A model generated the notes under the pieces. The model had not been told where the DNA came from. It saw nothing but the letters and a program-made list of their open reading frames with translations, and did no database searches. A program made the position numbers and the translations under genes. A DNA stretch of 64,000 nucleotides from positions 62,001 to 126,000 of the forward strand of contig NZ_LHPC01000039.1 of assembly GCF_001297125.1 (NCBI RefSeq), in the 5' to 3' direction. The stretch comes from Pseudomonas sp. RIT-PI-q (lineage in GTDB: Bacteria > Pseudomonadota > Gammaproteobacteria > Pseudomonadales > Pseudomonadaceae). Below are positions 35,608 to 43,818 of this stretch, piece after piece. Positions within the stretch are counted from its first letter, which is position 1. Each line of letters starts with the position of its first letter.

Positions 35608-36555
35608 TCAGAAGTTTTCTCGCGGGTTGAACGCGGCTTTTTCGGCCAGTTCCTGCCACAGCGCCTTGACCTCATCGCTGCTGGTTTTGGGCATGACGGC
35701 CTTCAGTTGCACGAACAGGTAGCCACGCTCGCCGGCCTTGTTCAGCAGGCCGTGGCCCTTGGCGCGCATGCGCTGGCCGTTCTGGCTGCCGGCCGGGACC
35801 TTGAGGTTGATCTTGCCGGTGAGGGTCGGCACCGCGACTTCCGTACCCAATGCCAACTCCCAGGGAGCCAGGGGTAAGGTAATGATCAGGTTCTCGCCTT
35901 CGACGTCGTATTTCGGATGCGGCGCAAAACGAATGATCAGGTACAAATCGCCATTGGCGCCGCCACCGACACCCGGTGCGCCCTGCCCCTTGAGGCGGAT
36001 GCGCTCGCCGTCGGCCACGCCGGCCGGGATTTTCACGTTCAGGCTTTTGCTGGTGTTGCTGACATGCTGGCCGGCAGCGTTGTACTGCGGCACCTGGAAG
36101 GTGACCTTCTTCGATTCGTTCGAGAGGGTTTCTTCCAGAAAAATTCCGAGTTCCATTTCCACGTCGTGCCCTCGACGTCCGGTGCTGCGACGCGACTCTC
36201 CACCCCCAAAACCGGGGCCACGGTTGCCGAAGATCGAACTGAAGAAGTCCGAAAAATCACCTGTGTCCTGACCTCCGCCGAAGCCACCGGCACCACGCCC
36301 CTGCCAACCTGGCGGGCCCTGGAACGGTTGGCCGTGCTGGCCGTATTTGCGCAAGTCGTCGTATTCGGCGCGCTTGTCGGCGTTTTTCAACGCTTCATAG
36401 GCTTCCGAGGCATCCTTGAACTTGGCTTCGGCGTCCTTTTCCTTGCTGACGTCGGGGTGGTATTTGCGCGCCAGCTTGCGATAGGCGGCCTTGATCGCCT
36501 TATCGTCCGCTGTCGGCTCCACGCCGAGAATCTTGTAATAGTCTTTGAAGTCCAT
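35608..36555 (-). CDS. cbpA: Curved-DNA-binding J-domain protein CbpA
   Basis: A DnaJ-type co-chaperone of DnaK, also binding curved DNA. It has 315 residues. The J-domain (about 4-70) contains the HPD motif in KYHPDVSKEKD. A Gly/Phe-rich linker follows (about 75-120), then two C-terminal substrate-binding beta domains without the DnaJ zinc fingers, which makes it CbpA rather than DnaJ. A sigma-32-type promoter lies at 36731-36755, leaving a leader of about 165 bases. Confidence 0.92.
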   Translation of the reverse strand: MDFKDYYKILGVEPTADDKAIKAAYRKLARKYHPDVSKEKDAEAKFKDASEAYEALKNADKRAEYDDLRKYGQHGQPFQGPPGWQGRGAGGFGGGQDTGDFSDFFSSIFGNRGPGFGGGESRRSTGRRGHDVEMELGIFLEETLSNESKKVTFQVPQYNAAGQHVSNTSKSLNVKIPAGVADGERIRLKGQGAPGVGGGANGDLYLIIRFAPHPKYDVEGENLIITLPLAPWELALGTEVAVPTLTGKINLKVPAGSQNGQRMRAKGHGLLNKAGERGYLFVQLKAVMPKTSSDEVKALWQELAEKAAFNPRENF

Positions 36556-36730
36556 CTAAGGATCACCATCCGTTATCGATATCGCGCCACCACCGGCAGC
36601 ATGCGCTTGTTACCAGCCGCTAGGTTGACCGATCTCAAGGTTGTGACCGGGCAGCGCATCAGAAGTTTATCGGCAGCAGGTGGCGGTTCTTGCGACCGCC
36701 GGATGGCTGCCAGGGCCAATGCAGACAAGT

Positions 36731-36755
36731 TTGGGGCAAAGGATAGTCTTTCAAG
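36731..36755 (-). promoter_or_regulatory. Sigma-32 (RpoH) promoter upstream of cbpA
   Basis: On the minus strand CTTGAAA is followed after 12 bases by CCCCAAAC, close to the heat-shock consensus CTTGAAA-N11-16-CCCCAT. It points toward cbpA-cbpM and lies about 176 bases before the cbpA ATG. The region between (36556-36730) shows no gene. Confidence 0.65.
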
Positions 36756-36851
36756 GCGCTAATAGCTGAGATTTAGCGGATAGTCGGCCTTCGAATATTC
36801 GCCGCACTGACATACACTGCGCGGCCGTTTTTTAACCGGAACTCGATAGAC

Positions 36852-38126
36852 ATGAAAAACGCATCTCCAGCCCGTGCCTGTGGTATCGACTTCGGCACGT
36901 CCAACTCCACCGTCGGCTGGCTGCGCCCCGGCATGGAAACGCTGATCGCGCTGGAGGACGACAAGATCACGCTGCCCTCGGTGGTCTTTTTCAATATGGA
37001 AGAACGCCGCCCGGTGTACGGCCGGCTGGCGCTGCACGAGTACCTGGAAGGCTACGAAGGCCGGCTGATGCGCTCGCTCAAGAGCCTGTTGGGTTCCAAG
37101 CTGATCAAGCACGACACCAGTGTCCTCGGCACGGCAATGCCGTTCAAGGACCTGCTCGGGCTGTTTATCGGTCAATTGAAGAAGCGTGCCGAGACTGCCG
37201 CCGGTCGAGAGTTCGACGAAGTGGTGCTGGGCCGACCGGTGTTCTTCGTCGATGACGATGAAATGGCCGACCAGGAAGCCGAAAACACCCTGGTGGACGT
37301 GGCCCGCGCCATTGGTTTCAAGGACGTGTCGTTCCAGTACGAACCGATTGCGGCGGCGTTCGACTATGAGTCGACCATCGAAAAAGAAGAGCTGGTACTG
37401 ATCGTCGACATCGGCGGGGGTACGTCCGACTTCTCGCTGGTGCGCCTGTCCCCTGAGCGCCGCACCCACGACAACCGTCACGATGACATCCTCGCCACCG
37501 GCGGCGTGCACATCGGCGGGACCGATTTCGACAAGCAATTGAGCCTGCAAGGCCTGATGCCGCTGTTCGGCTACGGCAGCCGCATGAAGAGCGGCGCCTA
37601 CATGCCGACCAGCCACCACATGAACCTGGCGACCTGGCACACCATCAACTCGGTGTACTCGCAGAAGTCGACCCTGGCACTGGGCAGCATGCGTTACGAC
37701 ATCGAAGACACCGGCGGCATCGATCGCCTGTTCAAGCTGATCGACCAGCGCGCCGGTCACTGGCTGGCCATGGAAGTGGAAGAAACCAAGATCCAGCTGA
37801 CCCACGCCGACAGCCGTCATGTGCCGCTGGACCGCATCGAGCCGGGGCTGAGCGTGGAGCTGAGCCGGGCGCTGTTCGAATCGGCCATCGACAACCTGCT
37901 GGAGCGCGTGCGCAACAGCGTGACCCAGCTGCTGACCGACGCCAATGTGCGGGTCGATCAGGTGGATACGGTGTTCTTCACCGGTGGTTCGAGCGGGATT
38001 CCGGCGCTGCGCAACAGCGTCTCGGCGATGTTGCCGAATGCGCGGCATGTGGAAGGGAACATCTTTGGCAGCATCGGCAGCGGGTTGGCGATCGAGGCGA
38101 TGAAGCGTTACGGCACGATGGATTGA
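36852..38126 (+). CDS. Hsp70 family protein (YegD-like)
   Basis: A 424-residue actin-fold ATPase related to Hsp70 but without the C-terminal substrate-binding domain. It has the phosphate-1 loop CGIDFGTSNSTVGW (about residues 10-23), the phosphate-2 loop LIVDIGGGTSDFSLV and the adenosine motif VFFTGGSSGIPALR. This is the YegD type of short Hsp70 homologue, whose partner and substrate are not known. It is divergent from cbpA, with 296 bases between, so common heat-shock control is possible but no RpoH site faces this gene. Confidence 0.9.
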   Translation: MKNASPARACGIDFGTSNSTVGWLRPGMETLIALEDDKITLPSVVFFNMEERRPVYGRLALHEYLEGYEGRLMRSLKSLLGSKLIKHDTSVLGTAMPFKDLLGLFIGQLKKRAETAAGREFDEVVLGRPVFFVDDDEMADQEAENTLVDVARAIGFKDVSFQYEPIAAAFDYESTIEKEELVLIVDIGGGTSDFSLVRLSPERRTHDNRHDDILATGGVHIGGTDFDKQLSLQGLMPLFGYGSRMKSGAYMPTSHHMNLATWHTINSVYSQKSTLALGSMRYDIEDTGGIDRLFKLIDQRAGHWLAMEVEETKIQLTHADSRHVPLDRIEPGLSVELSRALFESAIDNLLERVRNSVTQLLTDANVRVDQVDTVFFTGGSSGIPALRNSVSAMLPNARHVEGNIFGSIGSGLAIEAMKRYGTMD

Positions 38127-38146
38127 CCTGAAACCGAGTCGCCCCC

Positions 38147-38236
38147 ATCGCGGGCAAGCCACGCTCCCACAGGATTTGCGTCGTTCGCCGGCATTGAGTA
38201 CGGCACAAAACCTGTGGGAGCGGGCTTGCCCGCGAT
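38147..38236. repeat. REP pair, family A variant
   Basis: Inverted copies ending in CCCACAGG, with the variant arms ATCGCGGGCAAGCCACGCTC and GGGAGCGGGCTTGCCCGCGA. It lies between the convergent Hsp70-like and AI-2E genes. Confidence 0.85.
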
Positions 38237-38268
38237 AGCGTCAGATCAGGCGATACCTATCTGCCAGA

Positions 38269-39282
38269 TCAAACCATCCCCACCAGCTTCAACTCACTCT
38301 TCAGGTACGCGTAATAAATCGGCCCCGCCACCACCCCCGGCAGGCCGAACGCGGCCTCGAACACCAGCATTGCCAACAGCAACTCCCACGACTTGGCACT
38401 GATCTGCCCGCCGACGATGCGCGCGTTGAGGAAGTATTCGAGCTTGTGGATAAAAATCAGGTAACCCAGCGCCGCCACTGCCACCCAGATCGACAGCGAC
38501 AGGCCGACGATGGTGATCAGGGTGTTCGACATCAGGTTGCCGATCACCGGCAACAAGCCGAGCAGGAAGGTCAGCACGATCAGGGTTTTGGTCAGCGGCA
38601 GCTTGATGCCGAACATCGGCAGGACCACCGCCAGGAAGATCCCGGTGAAGAAGGTGTTGAGCAGGGAAATCTTGATCTGCGCGAACACGATGTTGCGAAA
38701 CGCCTGGACCAGCAGGTGCAGCCGGTCAAACAGCGCGGCGGCCAGCGGCTTGCGCTTGGTCACGTCGGGCACTCGCTGCAAGGCAATGATCGCCCCCAGC
38801 ACCATGCCGATCAGCAGCGTCACGAACATGTGCGCCGCGTCCTTGCCTACCAGTTGCAAGTCGCTGAGGTGTTTGCTCAGCCAATCGCCGATGGCCACGC
38901 GGAATTCGGCGGCACTGGCCGGCAGATAGGCGTCGATGAACGGCGGCAATTGCCCGCGCGCGCGGTCGACCACGTGCATGAACTTGTCGAGCGACGCGCC
39001 GGGGTTTTCCGCTTCGTGCAGCAGAAAGCTGATGGCGCCGGCGAAGATCAGTGTCAGCACGCTGACCACTAACGTCCCGAGCAACGCCACCGCCAGCCAG
39101 CGCGCACGCCGACCTTCGATCAGCCGCTGCAATTGCGGGGTGAGCATGTTGACCAGTTCGAACACCAGCAGCCCGGCCAGCAGGCTGGGCAGCAGGCGCA
39201 GCGGAATCACCAGCAGCAGCCCGCCGAAAATAATGATCCAACTGATTAGCAGCAAAACGTGACGCTGAGAAAACGTTGGCAT
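38269..39282 (-). CDS. AI-2E family transporter (PerM-like)
   Basis: A 337-residue inner-membrane protein with about eight helices. The pair near the N-terminus (HVLLLISWIIIFGGLLLVIP) and the C-terminal block GLLPVIGNLMSNTLITIVGL, with the family P-I-G motif, are clear. Family members include the AI-2 exporter TqsA and Na+/H+ exchangers, so the substrate cannot be named. It is monocistronic between REP elements. Confidence 0.85.
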   Translation of the reverse strand: MPTFSQRHVLLLISWIIIFGGLLLVIPLRLLPSLLAGLLVFELVNMLTPQLQRLIEGRRARWLAVALLGTLVVSVLTLIFAGAISFLLHEAENPGASLDKFMHVVDRARGQLPPFIDAYLPASAAEFRVAIGDWLSKHLSDLQLVGKDAAHMFVTLLIGMVLGAIIALQRVPDVTKRKPLAAALFDRLHLLVQAFRNIVFAQIKISLLNTFFTGIFLAVVLPMFGIKLPLTKTLIVLTFLLGLLPVIGNLMSNTLITIVGLSLSIWVAVAALGYLIFIHKLEYFLNARIVGGQISAKSWELLLAMLVFEAAFGLPGVVAGPIYYAYLKSELKLVGMV

Positions 39283-39395
39283 ACAGCCTCAAAACGAACG
39301 GCGTAAAAGGATTGGCAGTCTGCCAGCGTTCCGGTGCCAGCACTAGGGATTGTGGTGGTCGACCTTAGTGGGGCTTTTCACCGCTCTCTCGGGCC

Positions 39396-39490
39396 TCATC
39401 GCGGGCAAGCCCGCTCCCACAGGGATCTCGGATGTCTGCACATTTTTTGTTCAGACGGATGCCATGTGGGAGCGGGCTTGCCCGCGATGA
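39396..39490. repeat. REP pair, family A variant
   Basis: Inverted copies of ATCGCGGGCAAGCCCGCTCC around a spacer of about 40 bases, in the 239-base gap before the psiF gene's 3' end. Nothing else is seen in that gap. Confidence 0.85.
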
Positions 39491-39521
39491 GGCCAGTAGG
39501 GTCACCGCAAATTTCCCCTAC

Positions 39522-39827
39522 TTATTTGTTCTTCAGGCAATTACTCATGAACGCCTTGCGCTCATCGCCCTTCAAGGCTTTGGTGGCGGCGTCGGCGTTG
39601 CAGGTTTTCATCTTCTCTTGCTGCGGGGTCAGGGTTTTCGCGTCATTGGCGGCCGGCGCCGATTTCAGGCACGTGCTCATGAATGTCTTGCGCTCATCGC
39701 CCTTGAGGCTTTTTGCGGTAGCGTCGGCGTTGCAGGTGGTCATTTTGTTCTGTTGGGCCGTGGCGGCGAAGCCCTGGGAGCAGAGCAGCAAGCCGATCAT
39801 CAACAAAGGGACACGCAACATCTTCAT
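39522..39827 (-). CDS. psiF: PsiF repeat protein
   Basis: A 101-residue exported protein of unknown role, named for phosphate-starvation-induced PsiF of E. coli. A signal peptide ends near residue 21 (SQGFAATAQ). Two PsiF repeats follow, each with M-x-TCNADA-T-K-LKGDERK-FMS-CLK, so four conserved cysteines. The ATG at 39827, seven bases after AGGAG, was chosen over an upstream frame extension. No Pho box was sought successfully. Confidence 0.9.
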   Translation of the reverse strand: MKMLRVPLLMIGLLLCSQGFAATAQQNKMTTCNADATAKSLKGDERKTFMSTCLKSAPAANDAKTLTPQQEKMKTCNADAATKALKGDERKAFMSNCLKNK

Positions 39828-39890
39828 GGAGTTTTCTCCTTTTACCGCACCGAGGGGCACGGCCTCGTTGTGCAGTGTAGACAAAGCCTG

Positions 39891-40697
39891 TTACACCTTC
39901 CTGCCCTCAAGGTGGCTGCGGCGATACTGCTCCGGCGTGCACCCGGCCTGACGCTGGAACATCGCGATAAACGCCGAGCCGGTGCTGTAGCCCATGTCGA
40001 AGGCGATTTCCTGGATGCTGCGGTGGCTGTCCAGCGCTTCAATCGCCGCGAGAAACCGCAAGCGCTGGCGCCACTCACCAAAACTCATGCCCAACTCGCG
40101 CACGAATTGCCGCGCCAGGGTGCGTTCGCTGACATGGATCTGCACCGCCCATGCCGACAAGGGCCGGTTATCCCCAGGCTCGGCCTGCAAGGCTTCGAGT
40201 ATCCCGAGCAGCCCGGGACTGGTGGCGTAAGGCAAATAACACTCATGCACCGGCGCCTGTTGCAGCTGATCCACCAACACCTGGGCCAGACGTTTGTCCG
40301 CGTCCTGCTCGGGAATCTTCACGTCCCGGGCAGCAAAGTCTTTGAGGATCGCTTTGAGGATGTCGCTGATGGCCAGGGTGCAGGCCTGTTGCGGCAGATC
40401 GCGGCACAACGGCGGATCCAGACACACCGCGCGGTAGTTGATCGGCTGGTTGCTGTAGAAACTGTGTTCGGTCTGCGGCGGCACCCACACCGCGTATTGC
40501 GGCGGCGACATGAAGCGGCTGCCGCCGATTTCCATGTGCAACACGCCGTGGGCCGAATACTCCAGCGTGCCCCACGGATGCCGGTGAGCCGAGGCAAAAC
40601 GGTGCGCGTCAAAATCGGCATAGCGGAAGTACACCGGGGCCGGCAGTTGGCTGAAATCCAGCAGGTCGATGTGTTTACTGGTCATGCTGTCCGTCAT
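39891..40697 (-). CDS. AraC family transcriptional regulator
   Basis: A DNA-binding regulator with an N-terminal cupin-like sensor domain (HRHPWGTLEYSAHGVLHMEIG in part) and a C-terminal double helix-turn-helix (ERTLARQFVRELGMSFGEWR and FDMGYSTGSAFIAMFQRQ). Length is 268 residues from the ATG at 40697; an ATG four codons later is also possible and neither has a strong ribosome site. It is divergent from an EamA transporter, which it may control. An inverted repeat lies between them. Confidence 0.88.
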   Translation of the reverse strand: MTDSMTSKHIDLLDFSQLPAPVYFRYADFDAHRFASAHRHPWGTLEYSAHGVLHMEIGGSRFMSPPQYAVWVPPQTEHSFYSNQPINYRAVCLDPPLCRDLPQQACTLAISDILKAILKDFAARDVKIPEQDADKRLAQVLVDQLQQAPVHECYLPYATSPGLLGILEALQAEPGDNRPLSAWAVQIHVSERTLARQFVRELGMSFGEWRQRLRFLAAIEALDSHRSIQEIAFDMGYSTGSAFIAMFQRQAGCTPEQYRRSHLEGRKV

Positions 40698-40710
40698 CAG
40701 GGGCCGATTG

Positions 40711-40740
40711 TCTGGATCGAAGTATAGGCTTGTATCCAGA
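40711..40740. promoter_or_regulatory. Inverted repeat between the AraC and EamA genes
   Basis: Perfect 7-base arms TCTGGAT and ATCCAGA are separated by 16 bases and lie just upstream of both divergent starts. It is a candidate operator; the binding protein is not known. Confidence 0.4.
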
Positions 40741-40781
40741 CAGGCGATAATCACCCCTCATTAATGTTCTGGTTTTATCCG

Positions 40782-41669
40782 ATGCAATACGCTTATCCCC
40801 TGCTGGCCATTTTCATCTGGGCCGGCAATACCGTGATCACCAAAATGTCGGCCGGGGCGATCTTCCCCGCCGAGATCGGTTTCTACCGCTGGCTGCTGGC
40901 CGGTGTTTTATTCACGCCCTTTATGCTCAAACCCGTAATCACCCATTGGCCGCTGATCCGCCCGAACCTGGGCAAGATTTTCATCCTCGGCGTGCTGGGC
41001 ATGGCGGTCTATCAGAGCCTGGCGTATTTCGCCGCGTCCCTGACCTCGGCCACTAACATGGGCATCATTCTGTCGTTGATGCCGTTGATGTCGTTGGCCA
41101 TGGCGATTATCAGCCTCGGCCAGCGCCTGACTGCCGGCGCATTGGCCGGTGCGGTGCTGTCGTTTGCGGGGGTGCTGGTGGTGGTGTCGTCCGGCAGCCT
41201 CGCCACGCTGCTGGAGCACGGGGTGAATCTGGGCGATGCGATGATGCTGATCGCAACCCTGGCCTACGCGATCTACAGCACCCTGCTGAAAAAATGGCAG
41301 CTGCGTTTGCCGCCGCTGGTGTTGTTGTATTTGCAGGTGCTGGTGGCGGTGGTAGTGTTGTTTCCGCTGTTTCTGTTCTCACAGAAAACCGGCCTGACCT
41401 TGCGCAATATTCCGCTGGTGCTCTATGCCTGCCTGCTGGCTTCGATGATTGCGCCGTTGGCGTGGATGCAAGCGGTGGTGCGCCTTGGGCCGAGCCGGAC
41501 CACGCTGTTTTTCAATCTGCTGCCGCTGATTACTGCGCTGATTGCGGCGGTGGTGCTGCATGAGCAGTTGGCGCTGTATCACTTGGTGGGTGGGATGTTT
41601 ACGTTGGGTGGGGTGATTCTTTCTGAGCGCTGGACGACGGTGTTGGGCAGAAAGATAAGTGTTGCCTGA
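40782..41669 (+). CDS. EamA/DMT family transporter
   Basis: A 295-residue inner-membrane protein with ten hydrophobic helices in two EamA repeats. It starts MQYAYPLLAIFIWAGNTVI, and the repeat ends carry SFAGVLVVVSSG and GGMFTLGGVILSERW. The family exports or imports small metabolites such as amino acids; the substrate here is unknown. I chose the ATG at 40782 over one at 40764 because the family usually begins at this point. Confidence 0.88.
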   Translation: MQYAYPLLAIFIWAGNTVITKMSAGAIFPAEIGFYRWLLAGVLFTPFMLKPVITHWPLIRPNLGKIFILGVLGMAVYQSLAYFAASLTSATNMGIILSLMPLMSLAMAIISLGQRLTAGALAGAVLSFAGVLVVVSSGSLATLLEHGVNLGDAMMLIATLAYAIYSTLLKKWQLRLPPLVLLYLQVLVAVVVLFPLFLFSQKTGLTLRNIPLVLYACLLASMIAPLAWMQAVVRLGPSRTTLFFNLLPLITALIAAVVLHEQLALYHLVGGMFTLGGVILSERWTTVLGRKISVA

Positions 41670-41678
41670 TCTGACGCC

Positions 41679-41743
41679 TTCGCGGGCAAGCCTCGCTCCT
41701 ACAGGTATTACCAAACCCTGTGGGAGCGTGGCTTGCCCGCGAT
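41679..41743. repeat. REP pair, family A
   Basis: Inverted arms TTCGCGGGCAAGCCTCGCTC and GGGAGCGTGGCTTGCCCGCG with a short spacer. The two arms are of different subtypes. It lies between the convergent EamA and lipase genes. Confidence 0.85.
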
Positions 41744-41758
41744 GAACGATAACGCGGT

Positions 41759-42649
41759 CTAAACCCCTGCAGCCTTTAACCGCGCCGCATGCTCGACAAA
41801 CAACCGAATCGGCTCCGCCCCCTTGCCCACCAACCCCAGCGACTGATTGACGATATCGAAGTGATCCATCGGGTACTCATCGCCGATCACCGTCCCCAAG
41901 TGCGAGCTGTAACGCCCGACCATCCCGTCGCAATGCCCGGTTTCGCGAACGAAGGTCCTGGCAAACAACCGGCAACTGCGATTAGTCCCGTCGAACAGGT
42001 TGCGCCCGCGATCAGTCTTGCCCGGCTGCAACGTCCCGGACCAGGAGTAATAACGCACGCCGTTGACCTCTTCCGGCCCATGCCCGCCCCACGTCTGCGG
42101 CAAGCCCTGTGGATAACGCTGGTTGAACAGCGCCACGCCTTCCGTCGTCAGCGAATGATGGGAGGCATGGATATCCACCGGCAGCTTCGGCCCGCGATAG
42201 CCGGTTTCCAGCAGGCTCATCAGCGCCGCGATCCAGCGCAGCAAAACGCTCAGGATCCGCCCCATGGCGCTGTCTCCCGGATAGTGTTTGTGCAGGTAAT
42301 CCGCCAGCTCCGACCCATGATTGGGCCCGGCCACCGAAGTAACCGAGGCGACCCGGTCCGGGCGTTTGGCCGCTGCATAGCGGGCGGTCAACGAGCCTTG
42401 GCTGTGGCCAATCAGATTGACCTTCTCGGCCCCGGTTTCCCGGAGGATTTCCTCGATCCGCGCCAGCAGTTGCTCGCCGCGCACTTCGCTGGAATGCAGC
42501 GGCGAGACCTGCACCGCGATCACCGTGGCGCCACCCCGACGCAACGCGGCAATGATCCCGTACCAATACGGGTAGAGCAGCAGGCGGATAAACCCGAGCA
42601 TTCCCGGGACCAACACCAAGGGGTAACGCGTGGCGGAACCTTGCGACAT
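41759..42649 (-). CDS. Triacylglycerol lipase-type alpha/beta hydrolase without signal peptide
   Basis: A 296-residue esterase of the Pseudomonas lipase I family. The oxyanion segment YPLVLVPGMLG (about residues 9-19) and the nucleophile elbow GHSQGS (Ser83) are present. The C-terminal half has two cysteines (RSCRLF, GHCDGM) in the place of the LipA disulfide, and GRYSSHLGTVIGDEYPMDH with the catalytic His. Unlike LipA, no signal peptide is seen from the ATG at 42649, which has AAGGA upstream, nor in the frame before it. No foldase gene is adjacent. Confidence 0.85.
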   Translation of the reverse strand: MSQGSATRYPLVLVPGMLGFIRLLLYPYWYGIIAALRRGGATVIAVQVSPLHSSEVRGEQLLARIEEILRETGAEKVNLIGHSQGSLTARYAAAKRPDRVASVTSVAGPNHGSELADYLHKHYPGDSAMGRILSVLLRWIAALMSLLETGYRGPKLPVDIHASHHSLTTEGVALFNQRYPQGLPQTWGGHGPEEVNGVRYYSWSGTLQPGKTDRGRNLFDGTNRSCRLFARTFVRETGHCDGMVGRYSSHLGTVIGDEYPMDHFDIVNQSLGLVGKGAEPIRLFVEHAARLKAAGV

Positions 42650-42757
42650 GGGTGAACGTCCTTGTGATCGATGAGGTGACGCAAGGCTGAATGCAAGACA
42701 CCCGCCAAGCATCGTCACCGAAGATGACAACTCGACGACCAGTTTATGACATCCGCC

Positions 42758-43063
42758 CTATTTCAGCCCCACCACGCCCGCCACGATCAGCCCGACCGAC
42801 ACCAGTTTGACCGCTGTCAGGCTTTCACCGAGCAGCGCGAAGCCAAGAAACACCGTGCCCAGTGAACCGATGGCGGTCCAGATCGGGTAGGCAATGCTCA
42901 CCGGCAATTCGCGCATGGCCAGGGTCAGGAAATAAATCCCGCCCACTGCCGCCACGACGGTGATCAGCGACGGCCAGAGCCGGGTGAAGCCTTCGGCGTA
43001 TTTCATGCCCATGGCGAAGGTGACTTCGAACCCGGCGGCGATCAGCAAAAACAACCAGGCCAT
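42758..43063 (-). CDS. SMR family efflux protein (SugE/Gdx-like)
   Basis: A 101-residue protein with four hydrophobic helices, the small multidrug resistance fold. The essential Glu13 lies in the first helix (LIAAGFEVTFA), followed by MKYAEGFTRLWPS. The C-terminal half (AYPIWTAIGSLGTVFLG, LLGESL) looks more like SugE/Gdx guanidinium exporters than EmrE, but the substrate cannot be decided from this. It starts one base after the azoR stop, so the two form an operon. Confidence 0.88.
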   Translation of the reverse strand: MAWLFLLIAAGFEVTFAMGMKYAEGFTRLWPSLITVVAAVGGIYFLTLAMRELPVSIAYPIWTAIGSLGTVFLGFALLGESLTAVKLVSVGLIVAGVVGLK

Positions 43064-43702
43064 CTAGAACTCCCTGGCCAGCGCCAGCAATCGCTGCTCG
43101 GCTTCGGCCGCCGAAATCGCGAAGGTGCGCTCGGCGGACTCTTCACCCTCGGCGGCGACCACGGTGACATCGGTGATGCCGATGAATCCCAGCGCGGTGC
43201 GTAATAGCGGATCGGCGTGGTTCAGGGCTTCCAGCTCACCTCCTGGCCCGAAACCGGATCCGCCGCGACTGGTGACGATCAGCGCCTTCTTGCCCAGCAC
43301 CAGTGGCTCGTATTGGGCGACGCCATTGTCGAGGGTGTGATTGAAGGTCAAGCCGAGCCGTACGATCTGATCGATCCAGGCCTTGAGGCCGCTGGGCACG
43401 CTGAAGTTGTGCATCGGCGTGGAAATCACCAGCACGTCATGACCGAGCAATTCGCCCACCAGCTCATCACTGAACGCCAGGTCAGCCTGCATCGACAGCG
43501 GGCGGGCATCGGGCTCCGGGTAAAACGCGGCGGCGACAAACGCCTCGTTGACCGGCGGAATCAACGCTCGGCCGACTTCGCGACGCGTCAGATGCGACTG
43601 AGGATTGAACGTCTGCCACGCCGACAGAAACACTTCGGCCAAACGCCGTGAATGTGAACGGTCGCCACGGGGACTGGCGTGAACGGCAAGAATTCTGCTC
43701 AT
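43064..43702 (-). CDS. azoR: FMN-dependent NADH-azoreductase
   Basis: A flavodoxin-like quinone and azo reductase of 212 residues. The phosphate-binding loop ASPRGDRSHSRRLAE (about residues 9-23) and MHNFSVPSGLKAWIDQIVR (about 96-114), which contacts FMN, are clear. It lies directly upstream of an SMR efflux gene and divergent from a LysR regulator, an arrangement that suggests response to a toxic quinone-like compound; this is inference. Confidence 0.88.
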   Translation of the reverse strand: MSRILAVHASPRGDRSHSRRLAEVFLSAWQTFNPQSHLTRREVGRALIPPVNEAFVAAAFYPEPDARPLSMQADLAFSDELVGELLGHDVLVISTPMHNFSVPSGLKAWIDQIVRLGLTFNHTLDNGVAQYEPLVLGKKALIVTSRGGSGFGPGGELEALNHADPLLRTALGFIGITDVTVVAAEGEESAERTFAISAAEAEQRLLALAREF

Positions 43703-43818
43703 CTGAATCTCCTGAAGGACTAAACTGCTTGTGGCTTGCAGCTTGAAGCTCTTAGCGGCCTGCCTTCAAATGAGTAGAAATCAGTCTGGATGAATCCATT
43801 TCATCCATGGAGTGTTCA

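Noticed and set aside
39842..40727. Plus-strand frame opposite the AraC regulator
   Set aside because: Antisense to a regulator with an intact double helix-turn-helix; no domain in the plus-strand translation.
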